Part shown: one piece after another, positions 42,040 to 48,898 of the stretch
Numbering within the stretch: position 1 is the stretch's first letter
How the letters are laid out: each line of letters opens with the position of its first letter
Source of the DNA: Candidatus Cloacimonadota bacterium
GTDB lineage: Bacteria; Cloacimonadota; Cloacimonadia; Cloacimonadales; TCS61
NCBI GenBank assembly: GCA_030600585.1
Contig: JAUVLU010000018.1
Span: 1-48,898 of the forward strand
Direction: 5' to 3'
Length of the DNA: 48,898 bases
Notes under the pieces: generated by a model
Told to the model about the DNA's origin: nothing
The model's input: the letters and a program-made list of their open reading frames with translations, nothing else
Database searches by the model: none
Made by a program: the position numbers and the translations under genes

Positions 42040-42585
42040 ATGAAATGGTTAAAGATCATAGCAGTATTAGTTGTTGTAATGCTTCTTGTAGCTGCTTGTG
42101 GAAAAGGCGGAGGTAAAGGCATTAAAAAACTTTACTATCCTGAATGGTGGCAAAATCAAGATAACGCCGAATACGTTCAAACTTACGGCATGGCTACTAA
42201 AGTTTCACAAAATTCATCTTACGATGCAGCTTATGCAAATGCAATGCTGCAGGCAGCTCAATATGTTGAAACTTATGTAAAAGGTATGGTTAAGAACTAT
42301 GAAGAAGAAGCCGGTGTTAATAATCCGCAGGTTCTTGCTCTTACCAGTAAAGTTGTAAAAGCCGTTGCTAAAGCGAAATTTGCAAATGTGATGGTAACAA
42401 AACAAGAAACAATTGTAACTGATGAAAATCGTTTTCAAACATTTGTTCGTGTAAGTGTTCCTAAAGAAGCAGTTAATAAAAATCTTATGAACCAGATCAA
42501 AAATGAAGAAGCTCTGTACAATCAATTCAAAGCTTCTCAAGCTTTTGGTGAACTGGAAAATGAGATGGAAACTTACGACAAATAA
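42040..42585 (+). CDS. LPP20-like lipoprotein
   Basis: A 181-residue lipoprotein. The lipobox LVAAC puts the lipidated Cys at position 20, followed by GKGGGKG. The body matches the LPP20 pattern: PEWW near the mature N-terminus, a Tyr/Ala-rich helix (YDAAYANAMLQAAQYVETYV) and a strand with the FVRVSVP segment. It would sit in the periplasmic or outer-membrane leaflet. Role in this group is unknown. GGAGGG is nine nt before the ATG; a strong terminator follows. Confidence 0.8.
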   Translation: MKWLKIIAVLVVVMLLVAACGKGGGKGIKKLYYPEWWQNQDNAEYVQTYGMATKVSQNSSYDAAYANAMLQAAQYVETYVKGMVKNYEEEAGVNNPQVLALTSKVVKAVAKAKFANVMVTKQETIVTDENRFQTFVRVSVPKEAVNKNLMNQIKNEEALYNQFKASQAFGELENEMETYDK

Positions 42586-42602
42586 TATTTGTTGAAATTA
42601 TT

Positions 42603-42635
42603 AAAGCGTCCGAATTTCTCGGACGCTTTTTTTGT
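42603..42635 (+). terminator. rho-independent terminator after LPP20-like gene
   Basis: Arms AAAGCGTCCG and CGGACGCTTT (10 bp), 7-nt loop, then TTTTTT. It closes the plus-strand group that starts at 36975. Confidence 0.92.
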
Positions 42636-42714
42636 TTTCAGACTAATTTCATTTTTATCTGACTCAGGTTTTCTCGTAGCAGGTCTTGTCATTCGACATG
42701 GTAAAAGCTTTGAG

Positions 42715-42981
42715 TTATGATAATTCCAATTTACCTCTTTCCAATATTTTGTAAAATTCCGGTGCTTTCACTTTTGAAACATTCCTCCTGGGTACTTCAG
42801 TAATTTTTATTTTATTATAATATCCGTAAAGTTCATATTCTATAATGTCATTATCTGCAATTATTGCACTTGCTTTGGCAATTTTACCATTGATCTTCAC
42901 CAGATTTTTATCACAGGCATTTTTAGCTATACTTCTGGTTTTTACCAAACACAATTTACTTAATAATTTATCAACACGCAT
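42715..42981 (-). CDS. S4-domain RNA-binding protein, Hsp15-like
   Basis: An 88-residue protein made of one S4 domain: MRVDKLLSKLCLVKTRSIA at the start, then ACDKNLVKINGKIAKASAII with the KvNG.... turn, and DIIEYELYG. Hsp15 (HslR) binds stalled 50S subunits that carry peptidyl-tRNA; this one is shorter than E. coli Hsp15 and keeps the basic C-terminal segment VPRRNVSKVKAPEFY. AAAGGAG precedes the ATG. It is the last gene on this strand before the terminator facing it. Confidence 0.85.
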   Translation of the reverse strand: MRVDKLLSKLCLVKTRSIAKNACDKNLVKINGKIAKASAIIADNDIIEYELYGYYNKIKITEVPRRNVSKVKAPEFYKILERGKLELS

Positions 42982-43063
42982 AATAGCTCCTTTAAATGTT
43001 TTTTCGTTCTCCCCTCTTTTTTTAGAGATTTATCCGCCGTGGCGGAGGGGTCGGGGGTGAGGT
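42982..43063. other. short spacer with CCGCC-GT-GGCGG palindrome
   Basis: About 80 bases between the S4 gene and the GHL10-like gene, containing CCGCC-GT-GGCGG at 43032-43043 and CCCCTC-type repeat text similar to that beside the DUF559 gene. Confidence 0.5.
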
Positions 43064-44125
43064 TTATTTTATTTTCAAACTTTTAAAATATTCCGATTCC
43101 CGGATGCCGGTATAACTGAATAGAGCATAACCCTTAAATTTCTTTTTATTCACCAGCTTCATTTTCTCATTGATCTTATAAGCGGGGTATTTATAGGCAG
43201 TACTCCAGCAGCGCAATCCCACCACAATTCTTTCATTCAGATCATAATTAGAAAGAAAAGTAAGATGCTTTTCAATTGTGGAAGTTGAGGTAGAATATTC
43301 CATTAAATATGCTTTGTCCAAATATTCTTCCTGCAGCCATTTGATCCAGTTTTGGGAATATCTTTCCGCTTCATCCAAATTGGAAATTACTGCGGCTGTA
43401 ACCTGAATTTCGGGAGATATTTTTTTCACATTAGAATAGATGTCTTTCATAAAATTTGTGATCTGATCTTCTTTCCATTGTTTCCATGCATCAGCATCCT
43501 GAAATTTTATGTCATTTCTATAAGCTTCGAGAGCTAATTCGGAAAAACCATAATGAGAATCTGGGTAACGGATATAATCCAGATGAATTCCATCAACTTT
43601 GTAATTTGAAACCAGATCGAGAATAACATTCTTTGTATATTCTTGAACCTGAGGAATACCGGGATCGAGATATGCTCCCATATAAGTTTCATAGTTCATC
43701 TTCTCTTGTGAAAAATCGCAGGTTACCCACTGTGGATGTGTGAAATAAATATGCTCAGGATGCAGATTCTCAAGTTTATGCCCTGTAATTACAAAGGTAG
43801 GAATCCATGCCTGGATCTTCAATTTAGGATTTGTATTTTTTTCTAAAATATATTCCAGCGGGTCAAAGAGGGAATCTTTAATCGCATGATATCGCTTCTC
43901 ATTATTTTTATAGAAATTTGAAACTCTGTTTGGTTTATATGCAGCATCACCACGATAGCGGATTTGAATTAGAAGCTGATTTACATTGTTCTTATTCAGA
44001 TCATCAATTACCTTATCAGCTTTTTCGGGGGTAGTTATTTCCCAGATGGGAACCCACACTGCGCGGATTTCGGCATACAGTGAAATGCTTATTAATAATA
44101 TTAGAATAAAAATAATTTTTTTCAT
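43064..44125 (-). CDS. GHL10-family glycoside hydrolase-like protein, exported
   Basis: A 353-residue protein with a signal peptide (residues 1-18, ...ISISLYA). It opens IRAVWVPIWEITTPEKADKV, the PF02638/GHL10 beta-barrel start, and has the catalytic-strand motif VDGIHLDYIRYPDSHYGFS (~178-196), where the Asp of HLDYIRYP is the candidate catalytic acid. The family is thought to hydrolyse glycosidic bonds, some members acting on bacterial exopolysaccharide or peptidoglycan; substrate here unknown. Translational coupling is likely: it overlaps xseA by 4 bp. Confidence 0.85.
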   Translation of the reverse strand: MKKIIFILILLISISLYAEIRAVWVPIWEITTPEKADKVIDDLNKNNVNQLLIQIRYRGDAAYKPNRVSNFYKNNEKRYHAIKDSLFDPLEYILEKNTNPKLKIQAWIPTFVITGHKLENLHPEHIYFTHPQWVTCDFSQEKMNYETYMGAYLDPGIPQVQEYTKNVILDLVSNYKVDGIHLDYIRYPDSHYGFSELALEAYRNDIKFQDADAWKQWKEDQITNFMKDIYSNVKKISPEIQVTAAVISNLDEAERYSQNWIKWLQEEYLDKAYLMEYSTSTSTIEKHLTFLSNYDLNERIVVGLRCWSTAYKYPAYKINEKMKLVNKKKFKGYALFSYTGIRESEYFKSLKIK

Positions 44126-45351
44126 GTTAATTTCTTTTTTGTTATTGTAACATTTTTCTGTTTTTCAATTATCTCTGCTAAACATTTCCCATCTGATAAG
44201 ATCAATTGCAATTTATCGGAAACATTAATATCCTCGATGGAATTCAATATTTTTTTCTCTTTTCGGATAATGCTGTAACCACGCTTTAAAGCTTCGTGTG
44301 GAGATAATTCTTTTAACTCATTAAATAATATTTTCAGTTTATTTCGCTTTATTTGCAAAATATTATATGTTGTGTTGTTCAATTTTATTACGGTTCGTTC
44401 CAGTCTAATCTGGAGATCTTTTAGGATGTTTTGAGGATGATGCCTGAATAAAGTATTTTCTAATTCCTGTATCTCAAGTTTTTTGGAAGTGAAATAATGC
44501 TGGGTAGTATAACGCAGACTGTTGAATAAATTATTAATTCTATCTACAAGTTCTCTTCTGTCCGGCACTGCAAGTTCAGCAGCAGCAGAAGGGGTAGGTG
44601 CTCTCAGATCTGCTACAAAATCGGAGATTGTAAAATCAATTTCATGACCGACAGCAGAGATAACAGGAATCTCAGATGCAAATATCTTTCTGGCGAGATC
44701 TTCATCATTGAAGCAGAAGAGATCTTCTTGTGATCCGCCGCCACGTCCTACTATCAATACATCAACAGAGAATTCCGAATTAAAAAATTCAATTCCCGCT
44801 ATAATCTCTTTTACAGCGTTATCACCTTGAACAGTAGCTGGATAAAGATATGTTTTTGTAGGAAAACGACGCGAAATTACATTGCGAATATCTTCAACTG
44901 CTGCTCCGGTAGATGAAGTTATAATACCGATAGATTCAGGAAATTCGGGGATCGCTTTTTTGAATGTACTATCAAATAAACCTTCTTCGGTTAATCTGCG
45001 TTTTAAGTCTTCAAACTTTAGCTGCAATTCGCCAATTCCTGAAGGGATCATTCTGTTCACATTTAGCTGGTAATTCCCGCCTTTTTCAAAAACGGAAATT
45101 CTTCCGGCGCAGATAACTTTATCTCCGACTTTGGGTTGAAACTTTAGTGAGAGATTTGCAGATTTGAAAAAAACGCACCGCAAAGTACTTTTTTCATCCT
45201 TTAAAGAAAAATAAATATGACCTGAACGGTGATGTGTGAAATTAGCGATCTCTCCTTCCACAAACAGGTTTGGAATACTGTTCTCTATTACATTGCGGAT
45301 GTGACGGTTTACTTCCGAAACTGTAAAAATGTTATCTTTATCAACTTTCAT
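44122..45351 (-). CDS. xseA: exodeoxyribonuclease VII large subunit
   Basis: A 409-residue subunit of the metal-independent single-strand exonuclease. An OB-fold (~8-100: VEGEIANFTHHRSGHIYFSL) precedes the catalytic core (~120-320) with DVLIVGRGGGSQEDLFCFNDE (~197-217) and PVISAVGHEIDFTISDFVADLRAPTPSAAAEL (~229-260, shown in pieces), both diagnostic. The C-terminal ~130 residues are coiled coil, as usual. AAAGGA is ten nt before the ATG. The small subunit XseB, needed for activity in E. coli, is not visible in the window. Confidence 0.95.
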   Translation of the reverse strand: MKVDKDNIFTVSEVNRHIRNVIENSIPNLFVEGEIANFTHHRSGHIYFSLKDEKSTLRCVFFKSANLSLKFQPKVGDKVICAGRISVFEKGGNYQLNVNRMIPSGIGELQLKFEDLKRRLTEEGLFDSTFKKAIPEFPESIGIITSSTGAAVEDIRNVISRRFPTKTYLYPATVQGDNAVKEIIAGIEFFNSEFSVDVLIVGRGGGSQEDLFCFNDEDLARKIFASEIPVISAVGHEIDFTISDFVADLRAPTPSAAAELAVPDRRELVDRINNLFNSLRYTTQHYFTSKKLEIQELENTLFRHHPQNILKDLQIRLERTVIKLNNTTYNILQIKRNKLKILFNELKELSPHEALKRGYSIIRKEKKILNSIEDINVSDKLQLILSDGKCLAEIIEKQKNVTITKKKLT

Positions 45352-45365
45352 AAATGCAAATCCTT

Positions 45366-46121
45366 TTAATATTTTCCAACCGGTGAAAGATAAACCGAAA
45401 ACTCATTCTCACCATCTACATTAATAATGCTATCGATTTTTTCTTGATCGTAGGCTGCAATTGCGCATGTTCCAGCATTAATGCTTTCACAGGCAAGATA
45501 GAGATTCTGACAGATATGACCTGCATCTAACAGCATTGCTTTATGAGCAGCAATGTTATAACGCCATTCACCACGATAAGTTATGCAGCTCCAAATAAAT
45601 ACAACTGCTGCTTCACCTGTAAATTTTTGTCCCAAAGTCGCATCGATAATTCTCTCTTTTTGATTCTTAATTTCATCGATAAACATTAATTTATGTTCGA
45701 TAGCAAGATACCGATATAATCCCTTTTTCAGTCCGGCAACATTATTTATAAGAAGATAAGTTTCATAGGGATGACGTGAACCGGCGGAAGGAACTATTCG
45801 GAAAGTTGCATAAGATTTATTATTGCGTTCAAAAACGCTTTTTACACCTTGCGATGCCCAAAGCAGAAACGAAAGTTCACTTAATGTTAAGGGTTCATCA
45901 TTGAATTGCCGATGACTTTTCCTGTTTTTCATATTACTTATTAAATTATCATTTTCAATTTTAATTTCTTCTATCGGAACAAGATCAATTATTTCACTCT
46001 CTTTATCAAACTCCTTTTGCAGTGGAGGTTGAGGAAGATTTTTTTTCTGATCCGATACAATATTTTTCATCTCTTTAAAATTTGACTTCATGAAATTACG
46101 ATTATCATCTATTTTATTCAT
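45366..46121 (-). CDS. SagB-type nitroreductase-family dehydrogenase
   Basis: A 251-residue FMN-dependent oxidoreductase-fold protein. NRKSHRQFNDEPLTLSELSFLLWASQGV (~67-94, split here) is the SagB-type start; APSAGSRHPYETYLLI-like text (VPSAGSRHPYETYLLINN), LGQKFTGEAAVVFIW and CQNLYLACESINAGTCAIAAY are the FMN- and dimer-contact blocks. SagB enzymes oxidise azolines in bacteriocin synthesis, but most standalone relatives have unknown substrates. No cyclodehydratase or precursor peptide is nearby, so a general redox role is as likely. I start at ATG 46119-46121 with AGGAG five nt before it; a TTGACA on this strand lies at 46170-46175. Confidence 0.87.
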   Translation of the reverse strand: MNKIDDNRNFMKSNFKEMKNIVSDQKKNLPQPPLQKEFDKESEIIDLVPIEEIKIENDNLISNMKNRKSHRQFNDEPLTLSELSFLLWASQGVKSVFERNNKSYATFRIVPSAGSRHPYETYLLINNVAGLKKGLYRYLAIEHKLMFIDEIKNQKERIIDATLGQKFTGEAAVVFIWSCITYRGEWRYNIAAHKAMLLDAGHICQNLYLACESINAGTCAIAAYDQEKIDSIINVDGENEFSVYLSPVGKY

Positions 46122-46252
46122 ACTCTCTCCTATTTTGACTAAGCAAAGAAAAATTTGATTCACCTTTTTTGTCAAGACTTCACAAGAAAATGTAGCTTGA
46201 CGGGATTTAATTCTTTCAGGAGATTACCAAAAACTGATTAGGAGATATATTT

Positions 46253-47761
46253 ATGAAAAAAAATATATTGTTTTTTATGTTGCTATTAGTTCATTTATTG
46301 CAGGCACAAATTCCGGATATTTCTTTTTGGAATAATATCCGCAACAGTTCTTATACAATAGATAATAATATCCACATTCGCTGTGAAACACTCGAACTGC
46401 CCGAACTGGAAACAGAAATATTTTATACAACGCAGGAAGGATGGGCATCACAGGAAATGCAGCAATTTGCCGGTTTCACTTATGAAGTGATCGTTCCGGC
46501 TATACCGGATGATACACAATATTGCAGATTTAGAACAGAAGCTGATACCCTGGTTGGCATGATGCCGGCATACCTGCCGGATGATGTTTTTCCGCCTGGA
46601 ATTTCAGAACTTAGCTATGTTGTTTCAGATCCCACCGGAGATGTGCTCGATCCCGAATCTCCAAATCTGGATATTACAGGAAATTATTTCGGTTATTCCG
46701 ACACCAGATTTTATGGCGGGATCACAAATGATACGGGAACTTTCCCTTTAGACAGCGGAGGTATGTTTCCCACTATGTTTTATTTCTATGTAACTACAAT
46801 TATCAATCCGGAAACCGTACTTATAGATTCGGTGATTTATGCTATGATCTACGCAGATATTTCGTATTTACTAAGCCCGGGTCTATACAGGATAAGCGGA
46901 ACGGAATTCAGTTTGGAAACATTTGAATTGATCAGCAGTATCGAAACACAGGTGATAGATACGATGCTGGTAATGGCTTGCGATATTGAAACACTGACTA
47001 ATGATGAATATTTTGGCGACTGGCCGAATTTGACAAATTCTCTTGGAATAGAAATGATTACTGCCAGTTATTCTATTACTTTGGAATTTCTTATAACAGA
47101 TCTTTCAAAACCATCTCTGCAGAAATTCGATCAATATATCATCGAGCCTTTTGAAAATACTCTGCCTGAACTTTCCAATGCGGGTTTCTCGGCTGGAACC
47201 GGTGTCACAGAGTTCTACTGCACATATTTTGATGAGAACGGTCATTTCCCTGTAACCTCTGAAATTGAAGTTGAAGGTTCAATTTATTCTATGCTCCCAA
47301 CTTCGTTCGATTATGCCATTCCCGTTGATTTCTATACTGAAATTCCTGTAGTAAGCTGGGAAGAAGCTATATTCCGCTTCAGCGATAATGGCTATGAATT
47401 TGTGGAAGAGATAATTATAAATAATTCAAGCAGCGATGAAGAATTGCCGATTGCAAATTGCACACTGAAAAATTACCCCAATCCCTTCAATCCTACTACT
47501 ACAATTTCTTTTTCAGTACCACAAAACTCCGATCTTGTGAATCTCGGAATTTATAACATAAAAGGGCAAAAAGTCAAAACTTTTGATATCTTGGAGTGCA
47601 TCAATTGTTTTGATGCAAAAGCGACGGAGTCACTTTCCCACTACTCCATAGTCTGGAACGGCACAGACCAAAATAACCAACCGGTTTCTTCTGGAATATA
47701 TTTTTATAAATTGAAGACCGGTGATTATCAGGCAACAAAAAAAATGCTGCTTCTCAAATAA
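46253..47761 (+). CDS. secreted beta-rich protein with T9SS sorting domain
   Basis: A 502-residue exported protein. Signal peptide residues 1-18 (...LLQAQ). The ~380-residue body is beta-rich without a recognised catalytic domain. The last ~100 residues are a T9SS type A sorting domain: NYPNPFNPTTTISFSV, LGIYNIKGQKVKT, IVWNGTDQNNQPVSSGIYFYKL and a terminal MLLLK. The loop after GQKVKTF is ~10 residues longer than in the C25 proteases and carries the repeat-like CINCFDAKATESL. AGGAG lies ten nt upstream of the ATG, and TTGACG at 46197-46202 may be the -35. Cell-surface location is expected. Confidence 0.78.
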   Translation: MKKNILFFMLLLVHLLQAQIPDISFWNNIRNSSYTIDNNIHIRCETLELPELETEIFYTTQEGWASQEMQQFAGFTYEVIVPAIPDDTQYCRFRTEADTLVGMMPAYLPDDVFPPGISELSYVVSDPTGDVLDPESPNLDITGNYFGYSDTRFYGGITNDTGTFPLDSGGMFPTMFYFYVTTIINPETVLIDSVIYAMIYADISYLLSPGLYRISGTEFSLETFELISSIETQVIDTMLVMACDIETLTNDEYFGDWPNLTNSLGIEMITASYSITLEFLITDLSKPSLQKFDQYIIEPFENTLPELSNAGFSAGTGVTEFYCTYFDENGHFPVTSEIEVEGSIYSMLPTSFDYAIPVDFYTEIPVVSWEEAIFRFSDNGYEFVEEIIINNSSSDEELPIANCTLKNYPNPFNPTTTISFSVPQNSDLVNLGIYNIKGQKVKTFDILECINCFDAKATESLSHYSIVWNGTDQNNQPVSSGIYFYKLKTGDYQATKKMLLLK

Positions 47762-47966
47762 CAGCATTAACCTTCGGAACGGTTGTCGGTCTTACTATAA
47801 TTCTCGACCTTCCGAACGGTTACAAAAGCGGACAAGTTTTGTTTCCAAGCTGGGGCTTGGAAACCAGAGTATTATCCGTATTTTGAATGCGGGTAGAGAC
47901 ACTTTCTCTTGACCTGTGAATAACAGATTCAAAGATTTGATTAATTAGATTTGGTAGGTAGTTCTT
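47762..47966. other. intergenic tract with near-identical repeats and a palindrome
   Basis: CCTTCGGAACGGTT (47771-47784) and CCTTCCGAACGGTT (47808-47821) differ by one base. A perfect inverted repeat GTTTCCAAGC-TGGG-GCTTGGAAAC is at 47841-47864. No gene is supported. Confidence 0.65.
47841..47864. repeat. perfect inverted repeat, 10-bp arms
   Basis: GTTTCCAAGC, loop TGGG, GCTTGGAAAC. No T-tract follows, so it is not an obvious terminator. Confidence 0.8.
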
Positions 47967-48898
47967 ATGAGATTTAGTCTTTCTGCTTTTTGCTTATTTA
48001 TTTTATTCTTTAGTCTTTTTGCCTTTGATCTTTCCTCGATAGAGGTGGGCGGTCACTTAACAGAAGACACAACCTGGTCACCGGAGAACAACCCTTACCT
48101 TGTCACTTCCGGTCTCTATGTAGATGCTGGTGTTACTTTAACAATTTTACCTGGAACAATTGTAAAATTTTATGCAGATTATTATGATGATATAGGAGAT
48201 GATCAATTTTACTTTCACAGTGGTGAAGAACCGGTAGCAAAATTTATGCGAGTTGAAGGTAGAATAATTGCCGAAGGGACAGAACAGGACAGCATCATTT
48301 TCACAAGAATGCAGGATGAACAGTATTATCATTGGGGAACAATCTATCTACCGGAAGGTGCAGATAAAAGTATTTTTAAACATTGTGTCTTCAAGTTCTC
48401 TGCCTTTACCGGATTTTCTCTTTCTATACAACCACATGGAGCAATTTCTATGTGGAATGGTTCTGCAAAGATTGAAAATTGCAGTTTTATTGATAATGAT
48501 ACAGCTGTTGGCATTGAAAGGAACGTTATTGATATTTTGATAGTAAATAATTACTTTGATTATTTTGAATATCCACACCCAAACATTGTTAGTGTATCTG
48601 GCATGAATTTTTTTTTAATTCGATATATTTTTAGTATAAATATAGGAACACCATTGATAGCGGGTAATATCTTTATGCATGGCACAGCAATTAATACAAG
48701 TAAATCTATGTATTTTGTAAGTAACAGTATTGAGTCTGTTGCTTTAAATCGCAAAGCAATATATCTATCCTTCACCAATGGCAAAAGTTACTTTTATGAT
48801 AACGCAATAGGTAGCTGTTCAACAGGAATTGATTCAGGTTCTAATGGCACAGATTCTTTATACATTAAAAAAAATCATTTTGCTACTAATGGTGGAGA
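47967..48898 (+). CDS. secreted right-handed beta-helix protein, 5' part (runs off window)
   Basis: The frame starting at ATG 47967 is open to the window edge (about 310 codons). Residues 1-20 are a signal peptide (...FSLFAFD). The rest matches the parallel beta-helix pattern of polysaccharide-binding or lyase-like surface proteins: an N-terminal GGHLTEDTTWSPENNPYLVT segment and LTILPGTIVKFYAD, then the coil phrases ISMWNGSAKIENCSFIDND and VNNYFDYFEYPHP. Proteins of this type in such genomes usually end in a T9SS sorting domain, which would lie beyond the window. AGGTAG precedes the ATG by eight nt. Confidence 0.75.
   Translation, partial: MRFSLSAFCLFILFFSLFAFDLSSIEVGGHLTEDTTWSPENNPYLVTSGLYVDAGVTLTILPGTIVKFYADYYDDIGDDQFYFHSGEEPVAKFMRVEGRIIAEGTEQDSIIFTRMQDEQYYHWGTIYLPEGADKSIFKHCVFKFSAFTGFSLSIQPHGAISMWNGSAKIENCSFIDNDTAVGIERNVIDILIVNNYFDYFEYPHPNIVSVSGMNFFLIRYIFSINIGTPLIAGNIFMHGTAINTSKSMYFVSNSIESVALNRKAIYLSFTNGKSYFYDNAIGSCSTGIDSGSNGTDSLYIKKNHFATNGG

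Noticed and set aside
45366-46121. Bacteriocin (thiazole/oxazole-modified peptide) cluster around the SagB-type gene
   Set aside because: No cyclodehydratase, precursor peptide or exporter is nearby; neighbours are xseA and a glycoside hydrolase-like gene.

Overview
This 48.9 kb window is AT-rich chromosome from a Gram-negative bacterium. Two things point to an uncultured lineage of the Fibrobacteres-Chlorobi-Bacteroidetes superphylum, most like Candidatus Cloacimonadota. First, at least six secreted proteins end in a type IX secretion (T9SS) 'type A' sorting domain: an NYPNPFNP motif, then IYN(I/L)(K/R)GQKVKT, then WNG, SG(V/I)YF and a final LLLK. Second, there are outer-envelope genes (LPP20-like lipoprotein, RseP, M23 peptidase) but no Gram-positive signatures. 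The phylum assignment is inference; no rRNA or tRNA gene is visible in the window.

Layout. 1-3.8 kb is accessory DNA: the 3' end of an IS3-family element, a DUF559 nuclease-like gene inside short direct repeats, and a large SIR2 + winged-helix + PIN-like protein that looks like a single-gene anti-phage effector. 4.0-4.9 kb holds a membrane protein overlapping a winged-helix regulator. 5.0-7.5 kb holds two T9SS cargo genes whose sorting-domain DNA carries in-frame palindromic inserts; the second fuses a DUF483-like N-terminus to a Cys/His-rich double repeat. 8.2-9.5 kb is a glycosyltransferase. 9.7-14.8 kb is a four-gene minus-strand operon of uncharacterised membrane proteins, two of which appear to share a domain. 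14.9-16.2 kb is an M23 lipoprotein.

16.5-25.2 kb is a housekeeping plus-strand run with many start/stop overlaps: rseP, tgt, an unrecognised conserved-looking gene, a DUF5683 gene, cmk, plsC, ispH and rpsA (six S1 domains), a terminator, then aroK. 25.3-36.8 kb carries three large minus-strand paralogues of gingipain-like C25 cysteine proteases with T9SS sorting domains. 37.0-42.6 kb is a plus-strand group: a coiled-coil protein, ruvX/yqgF, mltG, a CPA2-type antiporter, an EIIA-PII-like fusion probably regulating it, a YfaP/DUF2135-like secreted protein and an LPP20-like lipoprotein. 42.7-46.1 kb is a minus-strand group: an Hsp15-like S4 protein, a GHL10 glycoside-hydrolase-like lipid-bilayer-exported protein, xseA and a SagB-type nitroreductase. 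46.3-48.9 kb holds another T9SS cargo gene and the 5' part of a beta-helix protein that runs off the window.

Themes. Much of the window serves the cell surface: T9SS cargo, envelope proteases, peptidoglycan remodelling (M23, MltG), periplasmic stress (RseP) and lipid precursor synthesis (PlsC). Intergenic spaces are populated by short heterogeneous arm-loop-arm palindromes, some of which also sit inside coding sequence. The most promising unexplained items are the SIR2-PIN protein, the four-gene membrane operon, the DUF483-like/Cys-His surface protein and the in-frame palindromic inserts in sorting domains.
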